DNA of 25,190 nucleotides from an uncultured Oscillospiraceae bacterium (GCA_934630985.1 CAKTXO010000012.1:1-25190); one strand, 5' to 3'. Shown: positions 6,973 through 14,692, counted from the first letter of the stretch. Numbers and translations are program-made. The notes: generated by a model not told the origin, from the letters alone.

Positions 6973-7001
6973 ATTATACGACTTGTTCTCGCAAAATTCA
7001 A
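6973..7001 (-). promoter_or_regulatory. Promoter for the 123-aa/HD gene pair
   Basis: On the minus strand TTGAAT and TATAAT are separated by 17 nt. The leader to the start codon at 6799 would be about 165 nt. The stretch 6800-6972 contains no convincing gene; a 62-codon plus-strand frame there lacks a ribosome site. Confidence 0.6.
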
Positions 7002-7049
7002 CAGTATAGATAATAAAAAGTAGTAATACATGAAAACGCGGCAATATGT

Positions 7050-7076
7050 AAAAGGTACCGCCAAGTTGGCGGCACC
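7050..7076 (-). terminator. Terminator of the 62-aa gene
   Basis: On the minus strand GGTGCCGCC, loop AACTT and GGCGGTACC are followed by TTTT. This places a 3' end just after the gene that stops at 7089. Confidence 0.6.
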
Positions 7077-7088
7077 CTATGCGATCAT

Positions 7089-7277
7089 TTACTTACTGTT
7101 CCCTTCCTTTCCTTCCGTCTTTTCCGCTTCACGCTGAGCCAGCCACTCCTGGAACTCCCGCTGTCCTTCTTCGCTCTCGTAATAGGCGAGGATGTCGGGG
7201 AGAATGCACCGGGCGATGTGCTCGATTTCGTGTTGCGGAATACCGGAATTGTTGATGAGCTTCTTCTTGCGGCCCAA
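7089..7277 (-). CDS. Small conserved hypothetical protein (62 aa)
   Basis: The protein begins LGRKKKLINNSGIP and continues with a helical HEIEHIARCILPDILAYYESEEGQREFQEWLAQREAE segment and a charged tail. Short proteins with an ESEEGQREFxEW core are, from memory, common on clostridial accessory elements; function is unknown. No ATG is available. The best start is TTG at 7277, 10 nt after GGAGGG. A second frame with its own ATG (7356) and GAAGGGAG site overlaps it, so a leader peptide or a frameshifted longer gene is possible. A consensus promoter and a large 5' hairpin lie upstream. Confidence 0.55.
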   Translation of the reverse strand: MGRKKKLINNSGIPQHEIEHIARCILPDILAYYESEEGQREFQEWLAQREAEKTEGKEGNSK

Positions 7278-7377
7278 GCTGCTTGTTCCCTCCGGTTCGA
7301 TATGAAATTATTAAGGTGCAGTTGTGGACGGGCGGATAATCTGTTGCTGACGGCATGGCTCCCTTCTTAAGAAACGG

Positions 7378-7424
7378 AAAATGCAGGCGCTTGTCAAGCC
7401 ACGGCTTGACTGCGTCTGCATTTT
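7378..7424 (-). promoter_or_regulatory. Large hairpin at the 5' end of the 62-aa gene transcript
   Basis: AAAATGCAG..GTCAAGCC pairs with GGCTTGAC..CTGCATTTT across a 2-4 nt apex, with small internal mismatches. It starts within a few bases of the predicted transcription start from the 7435-7462 promoter. It could protect the 5' end, attenuate transcription, or end read-through from the plus strand (TTTTGCTTTCC follows). Confidence 0.55.
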
Positions 7425-7434
7425 GCTTTCCTGT

Positions 7435-7462
7435 ATTATATCACATTGGGAGTAGGTGTCAA
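7435..7462 (-). promoter_or_regulatory. Consensus promoter upstream of the 62-aa gene
   Basis: Perfect TTGACA and TATAAT hexamers are spaced by 16 nt on the minus strand. This is the best sigma-A promoter in the window and points at the small gene, which argues that the gene is real and well expressed. Confidence 0.8.
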
Positions 7463-7967
7463 TAGCTTGGGAAGGGTTCGCGATGTAGAAGAATAGCGGT
7501 AGAAAAGTGCTTGTGCCACAATAGGTTTTTCTTACGATTTCATTGCGGTAAGGGGAATCGTATTAGCCGCTGGAAAATCCGGCGTCTATTCTTCTACGCA
7601 AGAATTTGAGGTGGAAAGAAGCAGCAGTTGGGTATCGACATTTTAGAGAAAAAAGCCGTTGTGCTGCAGTGACTTTTCGCCGCATTTCTATTGAGATAAG
7701 GATATTGTATGTCCCCTTCGGAAAATGTCTTTCTGATGTCGACAAAATTGCTTTCTCCGCATTTAGAATCCGATTTTCGGCTTCCGAATATACCTATACC
7801 ACCCCTCCTAAAATTGAGGGAAAAAGCCGTTGCGCGGCAACGACTTTTGGGGGCTAAATGCGTAGACTTGAGGTATGCTTACCTAGCGGAATGTCGATAC
7901 CCCTGTAAAGTCCGTACAAACTGGGTAGTTCTTTTTTCATAGGGGCATTGAATTATTTATAGAAATG
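7463..7967. other. Gene-free region with inverted ends and repeated hairpin motif
   Basis: No credible gene lies here. GGGTATCGACATT at 7630-7642 recurs inverted at 7890-7902, bracketing 273 bp. Inside, a motif of the form GAAAAAGCCGTTG...GACTTTT appears twice in direct orientation (about 7649-7677 and 7819-7848). The second copy folds as AAAAAG.CGTTGC, loop GCG, GCAACG..CTTTT. The short open frames present have no ribosome sites and their similar peptides simply reflect this repeat. It looks like a degenerate insertion or MITE remnant. Confidence 0.5.
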
Positions 7968-7996
7968 TGTTAGGTTTCAAGTTAAGAATCCCTCTA
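7968..7996 (+). promoter_or_regulatory. ECF-type promoter of sigma module 1
   Basis: TGTTAG and CCTCTA are separated by 17 nt and followed by TTAGGGTGA. The promoters at 9876-9904 and 19751-19779 have the same arrangement at identical spacing. The layout resembles the ECF class TGAAAC-N16/17-CGTC, suggesting recognition by the encoded sigma factor or a paralog. Confidence 0.6.
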
Positions 7997-8031
7997 TTAG
8001 GGTGAAGAGCAAAATACAGGAGGTGTGGTCA

Positions 8032-8586
8032 GTGAATGACAATCAGATAATCGAACTGTTCTTCACTCGGAACGAAGATGCCATCCAGCAGACAGCCTAC
8101 AAATACGGGACGCGTCTGACGGGCTTGGCAGCGAATATTGTCCGGAACAACGAGGACGCACAGGAGTGTGTGAATGATACCTATCTGAAGGCGTGGGACA
8201 CGATTCCGCCTACGAAGCCGGATCATTTCTTTGCATATTTAGCAAAAATCTGCCGCTTTTTTGCTTTTGGCAGGCTGGACTGGAACAGTGCCGCCAAACG
8301 AAACGCTGAGGTTGTTGCCTTGACCCAGGAAATGGAGGCGTGCATTCCAAGTTCCTGGCAGGACGCGACTGTGGAAAGCTGCGAAATCAGCCATCTGGTC
8401 AACAGCTTCCTGCACAGACAGACCCAGGAAAATCGGATGATTTTCGTGCGGCGGTACTGGTATGGCGACAGCGTCAGTGAGATTGCCCTGCGCTATGAAC
8501 TCAGCCAGAGCGCCGTTATGATGCGGCTGTCACGGACAAGAAGCAAATTGGCATCTTACCTGAAAAAGGAGGGTATTCGCGTATGA
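8032..8586 (+). CDS. ECF-family RNA polymerase sigma factor (module 1)
   Basis: The product is 184 aa from a GTG at 8032, 8 nt after AGGAGG; this start matches the paralogs at 9942 and 19819. Sigma region 2 spans about 10-85 (EDAQECVNDTYLKAWDTIPP, then the YLAKICR helix) and region 4 about 125-175 (YGDSVSEIALRYELSQSAVMMRLSRTRSKL, a helix-turn-helix for the -35 box). It redirects RNA polymerase when released from its anti-sigma. Compared with modules 2 and 4, the conserved ICRNxSLxRLDW segment reads ICRFFAFGRLDW here, a local divergence in region 2. It overlaps the anti-sigma gene by ATGA, so translation is coupled. Confidence 0.85.
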   Translation: MNDNQIIELFFTRNEDAIQQTAYKYGTRLTGLAANIVRNNEDAQECVNDTYLKAWDTIPPTKPDHFFAYLAKICRFFAFGRLDWNSAAKRNAEVVALTQEMEACIPSSWQDATVESCEISHLVNSFLHRQTQENRMIFVRRYWYGDSVSEIALRYELSQSAVMMRLSRTRSKLASYLKKEGIRV

Positions 8587-9731
8587 CAGGAAAGGATATG
8601 CTTAAGGGCATCCAGAATCTGGATGCAACCTTGATCGAAGAAGCGGAATTCGGCAAATTTCAGAAACATCGAGCTGGCATCTCCGGAAAAAAGAAGCTGC
8701 TGTTTCTTCTTGCAGCGACCCTGATTATGGGCACCATGACCGCCGCAGCAGTCTACACCCGCTGGTCGACTACCGCCCAAACCCGCTACAATCCCTCTCA
8801 GGATGTAAAGGAGCAAGCAGAAAAGAGCGGTCTGTCTGTGATGCTGGAGGAAACCAAGGGAGCTGCAAATCCCAACGAGGTTCTGTCCGTCACCGATCAG
8901 GGCGTTACCATCACCGCAGTGCAGACCATTGTGGACAATTATCATGCAGAGATCATCTTCCGGATCGAAGGCTTTGATCTGCCGGAGGATAAATTACCAG
9001 CTACCTGGCCTACGGTCACCATTGACGGAGACGAGCGTTTCGGCGGAAGTCAGAGTGGCTGGTTCTTTGAGGGTACCACCCGCAACGAAGAGGGAAAGCT
9101 GGTCTATGCATCCAATGGACAGCCTGTTCAATCTGATGAAAACGGCTGTCTGATCCTGGATTATGTGGCCGATGACGGAAGTTTGGAATATAACTACTAT
9201 ATCAACTTTGAAAAAACGGATGGCCGATATATGGGCCAGGAAATCGTATTTTCTTTCCACAGCATCGATTTCCAGTCTGACAAGAGGGCCGGTATGCCGG
9301 AACCCCAGGTAGAGGGTAACTGGGAACTGAAGTGGACACTGACCGGCACCAGCGACAGCGTCACCGTCACACCAAATGCCAAAATTGGTGACAGCGACGT
9401 GATCCTGCTGGATGCGGAAATCGGCCAGAAGACTATCCGCGTCCGTTATCAGCTGAAAGATTACTGGGAGGGTTGGGCAGAAATGGAGGAGTTTCCGCAG
9501 GCACTTTGGGGTGTCCGCATGAAGGACGGCAGTGAGCATATGTGCGGTGGCGGTTCTATGGACTTTGAGAGTGTTGAGAACATGATCTACTTTACGGAGT
9601 TCGATATATCCGATGCCATTCTGGATATCAGTCAGGTGGAATCCCTGATGTTCCGCAAGGGCTTGGAACTGGACGCCAATGGGAATCCCACTATTCAGAC
9701 GTTCTATTACATCCCTGTTTCTGTAAGCTGA
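8583..9731 (+). CDS. Membrane-anchored anti-sigma factor, DUF4179-like (module 1)
   Basis: The product is 382 aa. A cytoplasmic N-terminus (1-36, beginning MTGKDMLKGIQNLDATLIEEAE, the likely sigma-binding part) is followed by one transmembrane helix at about 38-58 and a large extracytoplasmic beta-rich domain. It would hold the sigma factor inactive until an envelope signal is sensed. The paired gene order, ATGA overlap and MTGKD start match modules 2 and 4. Unlike the other three, its membrane helix has no LLLVGC motif. A terminator follows at 9812. Confidence 0.75.
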   Translation: MTGKDMLKGIQNLDATLIEEAEFGKFQKHRAGISGKKKLLFLLAATLIMGTMTAAAVYTRWSTTAQTRYNPSQDVKEQAEKSGLSVMLEETKGAANPNEVLSVTDQGVTITAVQTIVDNYHAEIIFRIEGFDLPEDKLPATWPTVTIDGDERFGGSQSGWFFEGTTRNEEGKLVYASNGQPVQSDENGCLILDYVADDGSLEYNYYINFEKTDGRYMGQEIVFSFHSIDFQSDKRAGMPEPQVEGNWELKWTLTGTSDSVTVTPNAKIGDSDVILLDAEIGQKTIRVRYQLKDYWEGWAEMEEFPQALWGVRMKDGSEHMCGGGSMDFESVENMIYFTEFDISDAILDISQVESLMFRKGLELDANGNPTIQTFYYIPVSVS

Positions 9732-9811
9732 CTAAACGGGATTACAAAATGTACAAATCCTATATTCCCTTTGAATAACAATCTGATAATTCCTGGCAGC
9801 TTCTGAATGCC

Positions 9812-9856
9812 GAGCCTGCTTTCCTCTCTATGGGAAGCAGGCTCTTTTCTTTTTTG
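9812..9856 (+). terminator. Terminator of sigma module 1
   Basis: GAGCCTGCTT and AAGCAGGCTC form a 10-bp stem around a 13-nt loop, followed by TTTTCTTTTTT. It insulates module 1 from the promoter of module 2. Confidence 0.8.
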
Positions 9857-9875
9857 CAAAAAATGTTATGATGGG

Positions 9876-9904
9876 TGTAACCTTTTCCTATTGGATTCTT
9901 ACTA
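9876..9904 (+). promoter_or_regulatory. ECF-type promoter of sigma module 2
   Basis: TGTAAC followed by CTTTT, a 17-nt spacer in total, then TTACTA and CTAGGGTGAGGAACAAAAAA. The -35 region is very close to the ECF consensus (TGAAACnTTTT), while the -10 is weaker than CGTCTA of module 4. Confidence 0.6.
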
Positions 9905-9941
9905 CTAGGGTGAGGAACAAAAAAGAAAGGAGTGGTTCTTC

Positions 9942-10496
9942 GTGGAAGACGCAAAGATCATCGCTTTGTTCTGGGAGCGGAATGAGCAGACTGTGAAGGA
10001 GACCGATACCGCCTACGGCGGCAAGCGCTACAGCCTGTCCAACCGCATTTTGAATAACCGTGAGGACGCGGAAGAAAGTGTGAGTGATACCTACATGGAA
10101 ACTTGGAAATCGATTCCTCCCAAACAGCCTACTTACTTTTATGCGTATCTAGCCTCCATTTGCCGCAACCTGTCTCTGAACAGACTGGATTGGCGCATGG
10201 CGGCAAAGCGGAACGCCGAGGTGGTGGTGCTGACTCAGGAGATGGAAAGCTGTATCCCGGACAGGCGGCAGGAATCGGAAATGGACCGCCGAGAGCTGCG
10301 GCGGATTCTGGAGCGTTTCTTAGAAAGCCTCAGTAAGGAAAGCCGTCTGATCTTCCTACGCCGGTATCTTTATGTGGATTCCGTAGCGGAGATTGCCCAA
10401 CGGTACAGCATCAGCGAAAGCAAGGTCAAAACCCAGCTTCACCGCAGCCGACAGAAGCTGCACACCTGCCTTGAAAAGGAGGGGATTACCGTATGA
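9942..10496 (+). CDS. ECF-family RNA polymerase sigma factor (module 2)
   Basis: The product is 184 aa from a GTG at 9942, 9 nt after AAAGGAG. Region 2 (EDAEESVSDTYMETWKSIPP, then YLASICRNLSLNRLDW) and region 4 (YVDSVAEIAQRYSISESKVKTQLHRSRQKL) are complete. The module 1 and module 4 sigma factors share the AAKRNAEVV.LTQEME.CIP linker almost word for word, so these three are close paralogs. It overlaps the next gene by ATGA. Confidence 0.88.
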   Translation: MEDAKIIALFWERNEQTVKETDTAYGGKRYSLSNRILNNREDAEESVSDTYMETWKSIPPKQPTYFYAYLASICRNLSLNRLDWRMAAKRNAEVVVLTQEMESCIPDRRQESEMDRRELRRILERFLESLSKESRLIFLRRYLYVDSVAEIAQRYSISESKVKTQLHRSRQKLHTCLEKEGITV

Positions 10497-11509
10497 CCGG
10501 GAAAGACTTGTTTATCGCGCTGGGCAATATCAGCCCAGAATACTACGATGAAGCGGAAAATGACACCATTGCATCTTCTCAGGGACATAAATCCCTTCGC
10601 CGTCCTCTGCTGATTGCGGCGGTGATTGCGGCATTGCTCCTACTGGTAGGCTGCGGGTATGTGGTACTGTCCGGGACAGAATGGTTCCAGTCCTATTTTG
10701 CTCAGCGAAAAGGGCAGCCCCTCAGCCAGGGACAGACAGACTATATCGCCCAGAACACAAAGGAGATTGGGCAAAGTGTTACCGTGAACGGATATACGGT
10801 AACAGTGGAATCTGCGATTGCGGAACCAAGAACCGCTTATATCAAACTCCGGCTGGAAGGTTCCAGACCTTTCACAAAGGAATGGATTTATTTTAATCCC
10901 AGATGGACGTCAGATGACCATCAATACATGGAGGAATCGTTTTACAGAAAAGGGAACTCCCCAAAAGAGCACAGCCCATATGGAGGCGGGTCCTGGGTAT
11001 ACGATGACCCGGTTGGAAATACGATTTCTATTCTCATCCGGCTTGACCAGTCCCACGATCCGTCCGCGCCTACTTTTGAAGTGGGAATACCATACATTTT
11101 ACACCTGACGGATCTGACCGAAAACGATAGTGGAGAACCAGCGGTTGTAGTGGCAGAGGGAGAATGGAATTTTGAGATTATTTTCGACCATTTGAATGAG
11201 GAAACAGTTGAGTTGCTTTCACAGCCCGTTGAAATTTGCGCCAATGGCGTCAGCCTGAACCTTACATCCCTCAAACTGCGTACTATGGGTCTGGATGCAG
11301 CATTTGACCCAACCGACCCATCAGATATACGCACAATGGCTGTTCTGGCGCTTTCTAAGGTTGTGTTGAAAGATGGCACTACCGTTTCCATTATGCCAAC
11401 AAGTTTTGACCCCAGCGGCAGTGCCGGGCTTTCTCTGGACTGCCCCATTGATCTGGCAGAGGTGGACTATGTGGAACTACGCGATGGAACGCAGCTTCCC
11501 ATGCCATAA
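10493..11509 (+). CDS. Membrane-anchored anti-sigma factor, DUF4179-like (module 2)
   Basis: The product is 338 aa. The cytoplasmic segment 1-37 (MTGKDLFIALGNISPEYYDEAE) precedes a membrane helix at about 38-58 that contains LLLLVGCG with Cys54 in a lipobox-like setting. The extracytoplasmic domain has the YIAQNTKEIGQSVTVNGYTVTVESAIAEPRTAYIKLRL pattern shared with module 3 (YIQNNEQIVGQSQTKKDWTVDLKSTICDGRTGYLAFQI) and ends VDYVELRDGTQLPMP, the common C-terminal strand. It probably sequesters the sigma factor encoded immediately upstream. Confidence 0.75.
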   Translation: MTGKDLFIALGNISPEYYDEAENDTIASSQGHKSLRRPLLIAAVIAALLLLVGCGYVVLSGTEWFQSYFAQRKGQPLSQGQTDYIAQNTKEIGQSVTVNGYTVTVESAIAEPRTAYIKLRLEGSRPFTKEWIYFNPRWTSDDHQYMEESFYRKGNSPKEHSPYGGGSWVYDDPVGNTISILIRLDQSHDPSAPTFEVGIPYILHLTDLTENDSGEPAVVVAEGEWNFEIIFDHLNEETVELLSQPVEICANGVSLNLTSLKLRTMGLDAAFDPTDPSDIRTMAVLALSKVVLKDGTTVSIMPTSFDPSGSAGLSLDCPIDLAEVDYVELRDGTQLPMP

Positions 11510-11554
11510 CCCATTGAAACCGAGATGTCAAAATGTCCTTGCGAATGAAGACCA

Positions 11555-11599
11555 AAAACAGGCGATGCTCAGTCAAAAAGACTGCGTATCGCCTGTTTT
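11555..11599 (+). terminator. Terminator of sigma module 2
   Basis: AAAACAGGCGAT..CAGTC pairs with GACTG..ATCGCCTGTTTT around AAAAA, giving a long stem ending in a short T-run. It can work in either direction. Confidence 0.75.
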
Positions 11600-11718
11600 G
11601 TGTTGCCAATCCTGCAAGACAGATGCCGTGTGTTGCGGAACCCGCCTTTCCCGCATGAATTTTTGAAAAATTTTTCAGATTCCATGCAAGAAACGCAAGT
11701 CTTTTACGCCTATACAAG

Positions 11719-11746
11719 TGAAACCCTTTGTTATAAAATGGACAGA
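11719..11746 (+). promoter_or_regulatory. Possible ECF-type promoter of sigma module 3
   Basis: TGAAACCCTTTG is an excellent ECF -35 element. At the distance used by the other modules there is GACAGA rather than CGTCTA, and a TATAAA lies between. The module may therefore use a different sigma specificity. The call is tentative. Confidence 0.35.
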
Positions 11747-11763
11747 CAACTGGAGGTGATTCC

Positions 11764-12315
11764 TTGGAGGATCAGGGTATCATTGCTTTGTTCTTCAAGC
11801 GGTCTGAGCAGGCCATTGAAGAAACGGACAAAAAATACGGCGGGTACTGCTACAGCATTGCCTACAACATTCTCTATAACCGGGAAGATTCGGAGGAAAG
11901 CGTCAGCGATACATATCTGACGGCGTGGAATACGATTCCACCCCGGCGTCCCAACTTTCTGAACGCTTTTCTTGCCAAAATGACCCGGCACATTTCCATT
12001 GACCGCTGGCGCAAGCGCAGCGCCCAAAAGCGGGGCGGTGGAGAAATTATTCTTGCACTGGATGAATTGGAAGAATGCGTTGACACACACAATGTGGAAA
12101 CCGAGCTGGCGAAAAAGGAATTGACACGGGTTCTCAATGCGTTTCTTTCTTCCCTGCCGGAGGCAGAACGGAATGTATTTCTGTGCCGGTACTGGTATCT
12201 GGATTCCATCCAGACCATTTCTGAGGTTTCCGGCTTTAGCCAGAGCAAGGTGACTTCCATGCTCCATCGGCTCCGGGGGAAACTGCGGAAAAAGCTCAGC
12301 GAGGAGGGATATTGA
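11764..12315 (+). CDS. ECF-family RNA polymerase sigma factor (module 3, divergent)
   Basis: The product is 183 aa from a TTG at 11764 behind GGAGGTGA. The start aligns with the ATG/GTG starts of the paralogs (EDQGIIALFFKRSEQ versus EDAKIIALFWERNEQ). Region 2 (EDSEESVSDTYLTAWNTIPP) is conserved. The following helix reads MTRHISIDRWRKRSAQKRGGGE, unlike the ICRNxSLxRLDW of the others. Region 4 is WYLDSIQTISEVSGFSQSKVTSMLHRLRGKL. It is the most divergent of the four sigma factors and also lacks the shared promoter. The TGATG junction overlaps the anti-sigma gene by one base. Confidence 0.88.
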   Translation: MEDQGIIALFFKRSEQAIEETDKKYGGYCYSIAYNILYNREDSEESVSDTYLTAWNTIPPRRPNFLNAFLAKMTRHISIDRWRKRSAQKRGGGEIILALDELEECVDTHNVETELAKKELTRVLNAFLSSLPEAERNVFLCRYWYLDSIQTISEVSGFSQSKVTSMLHRLRGKLRKKLSEEGY

Positions 12316-13508
12316 TGAAAGCGATCGATTTATTAGTGGGTTTCAATAGCGTAAAGGATTCTTATGTCATCAGCGCTGAGGAATTCCGTCAGGGAAAACG
12401 TAAGCGCTTGTCCACACGGAAGATGTGGTTGATCGCTGCGGTGATTGCGCTGACGCTCTTGCTGGTGGGCTGTGCGGTGGCGTATGCCAATGGCTGGTTC
12501 CAGCAGATTTTCTCGGCACGCAGTGAAACGCCGCTGTCCTCTGAGCAGATACAGTATATTCAGAATAACGAGCAGATTGTGGGACAGTCTCAAACCAAAA
12601 AAGATTGGACTGTCGATCTGAAATCCACTATTTGTGATGGAAGAACAGGTTATCTGGCTTTCCAGATTACCGCGCCGGATGACGTGGATTTGGAGCAATA
12701 CCTGAACCCACCCACGCTGGATGACAAGAGACTGTCCATGGGAAATGACAGTGCCAGCCGGAAAGCCGCATATTCCTTGGCTGTCGCTTCTATCGGAACC
12801 GTAGATAGTGAGCGCAACTACTGGTATCTTGACAGTGGAGACTGGATAGCGGATGGAGATGGTCAGCCCAATACGGTTCTTTTCTGCATGACCATCCGTT
12901 GTGAAAAGATGGATCCCAACAAGCCCATGTTGCTGGAAGATCCTTTTGGAAAGGATGTATCTTTCCGCATCCGGCTTATGGGTATCACCCTGGAATACAA
13001 AAATCAGGAACTGCAACGAGAAATAGAAGAAAAGTATGCCGGACAGACCTACATTGTGGACGGCGAGGAGGCAGCGGGGCTGTTCTGCTCTGATATTCTT
13101 ACGGACGAGGAGTGGAATTTCGATATTACCTTTGATTCGGATAACCAGTTTATAGAGCTGATTACAAAGCCTGTTTTCGCGCAAGCCAAAGTCTGGCGTT
13201 ATGCGGATGAAAAACAGTGGGATACCGTAGATTCATTGGAAGAAGTGCAGATTTCTTCTTTCCGGGTGACCCCGTTTGGCGCAAATATCACCTTTGTCCC
13301 GAAATCAGATACAATCGGCATTTCTCTGGACCTGTGGCAGGACACGGATGATGAAATATACGCCGTAATGAAGGATGAAAGCCGTATAAAACTGGATTTG
13401 ACAGGGGCAGACGCAACGATTCTTCAAGCGCAGACGCCGATTGTCCTAAGCCAGTTAGATTATATTCTGCTGGAGGATGGGACAAAGTTGTTTGCGCCCA
13501 GTATCTAA
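12315..13508 (+). CDS. Membrane-anchored anti-sigma factor, DUF4179-like (module 3)
   Basis: The product is 397 aa from the ATG at 12315; a TTG one codon earlier is possible but unnecessary. The cytoplasmic part 1-35 differs from the MTGKD starts of the others (MKAIDLLVGFNSV), matching its divergent sigma partner. The membrane helix at about 38-58 ends LLLVGC (Cys53). The outer domain shares the PDDVDLE...DGDGQPNTV block with module 4 and the WNFDITF strand with module 2, and ends LDYILLEDGTKLFAPSI. Confidence 0.75.
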   Translation: MKAIDLLVGFNSVKDSYVISAEEFRQGKRKRLSTRKMWLIAAVIALTLLLVGCAVAYANGWFQQIFSARSETPLSSEQIQYIQNNEQIVGQSQTKKDWTVDLKSTICDGRTGYLAFQITAPDDVDLEQYLNPPTLDDKRLSMGNDSASRKAAYSLAVASIGTVDSERNYWYLDSGDWIADGDGQPNTVLFCMTIRCEKMDPNKPMLLEDPFGKDVSFRIRLMGITLEYKNQELQREIEEKYAGQTYIVDGEEAAGLFCSDILTDEEWNFDITFDSDNQFIELITKPVFAQAKVWRYADEKQWDTVDSLEEVQISSFRVTPFGANITFVPKSDTIGISLDLWQDTDDEIYAVMKDESRIKLDLTGADATILQAQTPIVLSQLDYILLEDGTKLFAPSI

Positions 13509-13613
13509 CTTCGGCAGAAAGGTTCAATGATACAAAAGCGATTCCCAGAATCGCGCAGCCGCAACCCAAAGGGCTGCGTTCACCTGGGTTTGGGGCAGCG
13601 CCTCAACAAGCAG

Positions 13614-13653
13614 AAAAACCATTCGTTCCACGAAAGCGGAATGGATGGTTTTT
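13614..13653 (+). terminator. Terminator of sigma module 3
   Basis: AAAAACCAT..TTCC pairs with GGAA..ATGGTTTTT and ends in a T-run. A smaller inverted pair lies upstream at about 13562-13595. Confidence 0.75.
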
Positions 13654-13675
13654 CGCATTTGTATATACAGATGCA

Positions 13676-13705
13676 TTGCTTGCTACTAGTAAAATGTTGT
13701 ATTAT
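13676..13705 (+). promoter_or_regulatory. Probable promoter of the 284-aa gene
   Basis: TTGCTT and TATTAT are separated by 18 nt, about 45 nt before the start codon at 13750. Both boxes are imperfect. Confidence 0.4.
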
Positions 13706-13749
13706 TGTAATGTATGCAGTAAAAAATGCGTAAAGGAGGAGATTAAAAT

Positions 13750-14604
13750 ATGACCTTAGAAGAATACGTCATTAAGCGGAAACGCGAAGATGGAATCAAT
13801 GAATTTGATTTAGAAAAGAGAATGGAAAATACCCGAATATGCGTCAATTACATCTTTGAATACTTTAATAATTACCTCGATACACGTCCTGCTGATGAAA
13901 AAACCGCTCTTCATGAGCAGAAAGTCGACAAGTATCGAAAAATACTTAGTCAATACAGTCCAGAGGTGCAAGACTGGCTCATTTCTCTGTATTCTTCCTA
14001 TGGAAAGTACATACATAAGCATTTGATGAATCTTCTCACCGACGATTACTTTTTGCTCTACGACAGTGAAGCAGAATTCCGTGCCTTATCATATGAAGTC
14101 TATCCCAAAGCTGTCAAGAAATTCAAATTTTTAGAGGGTCAATCTGAGATGGTATTCCGCTTTATAAAGGATGCACATAGGAACCGGAATTCGTTTCATA
14201 CATATGATGATTTTTATATTTCAGATGAGATAAACGAATGGATATATGAGACATACAACAGGCATGGAGTAAATATTTATAAGTTCTGTGAGGAATGGGT
14301 GCATTACTTTTTTAGCTATCCAGATCTGTGGCCCAAAGGGCACAAGAAAAAGAGCAAATACTACGAAGAGAGGTCTAAATATTCCGGCGTTAATCTGAAC
14401 GATTCCCTGTTCTGGGATTATGACTATAAGCAAAAAAGCAATTTGTTTGGATTGGACTCAATCTACCGAGGGATGCCGAAAAAGAGCTTTGTTCGCGGAA
14501 AGAAACAAGAACTGGAAGCCACACTTATGTATTGTTGGCTGCATGGTGTTGAAAGAGACGACGAGTATTGGTGTGAGTATTCTCAAACTGTATTGGGGGT
14601 ATAA
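13750..14604 (+). CDS. Hypothetical protein, 284 aa, unknown family
   Basis: The ATG follows TAAAGGAGGAG at good spacing, and the gene has its own terminator, so it is a genuine single-gene unit. The protein is predicted soluble and largely helical. It is rich in Tyr, Trp, Phe and charged residues (for example WIYETYNRHGVNIYKFCEEW and YFFSYPDLWPKGHKKKSKYY). A hydrophilic linker lies around 210-230, and the last 40 residues carry CWLHGVERDDEYWCEY. I recognise no catalytic motif, signal peptide or membrane helix. Codon use is AT-richer than the neighbouring sigma modules. Its place between the anti-sigma gene and a recombinase operon marks it as cargo; function is unknown. Confidence 0.7.
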   Translation: MTLEEYVIKRKREDGINEFDLEKRMENTRICVNYIFEYFNNYLDTRPADEKTALHEQKVDKYRKILSQYSPEVQDWLISLYSSYGKYIHKHLMNLLTDDYFLLYDSEAEFRALSYEVYPKAVKKFKFLEGQSEMVFRFIKDAHRNRNSFHTYDDFYISDEINEWIYETYNRHGVNIYKFCEEWVHYFFSYPDLWPKGHKKKSKYYEERSKYSGVNLNDSLFWDYDYKQKSNLFGLDSIYRGMPKKSFVRGKKQELEATLMYCWLHGVERDDEYWCEYSQTVLGV

Positions 14605-14652
14605 ATCTACGAGTCAAAAGTTGCAAGCAATGCTTATGGCGCGCCATATGCG

Positions 14653-14692
14653 AAAAACGCTCAATTCTGCTTCGGCAGATTTGAGCGTTTTT
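14653..14692 (+). terminator. Terminator with a TTCG tetraloop after the 284-aa gene
   Basis: AAAAACGCTCAATTCTGC, loop TTCG, then the complement with one mismatch, ending in TTTTT. This is a very strong rho-independent terminator. Confidence 0.9.

Noticed and set aside
6821..7009. 62-codon plus-strand frame upstream of the HD operon
   Set aside because: It lacks a ribosome site and overlaps the leader and promoter of the minus-strand pair.
7563..7942. Several short frames on both strands
   Set aside because: No ribosome sites; their similar peptides arise from a repeated hairpin motif in non-coding DNA.
7463..7967. CRISPR array
   Set aside because: Only two imperfect copies of one motif occur, without regular spacing, and no cas genes are in the window.
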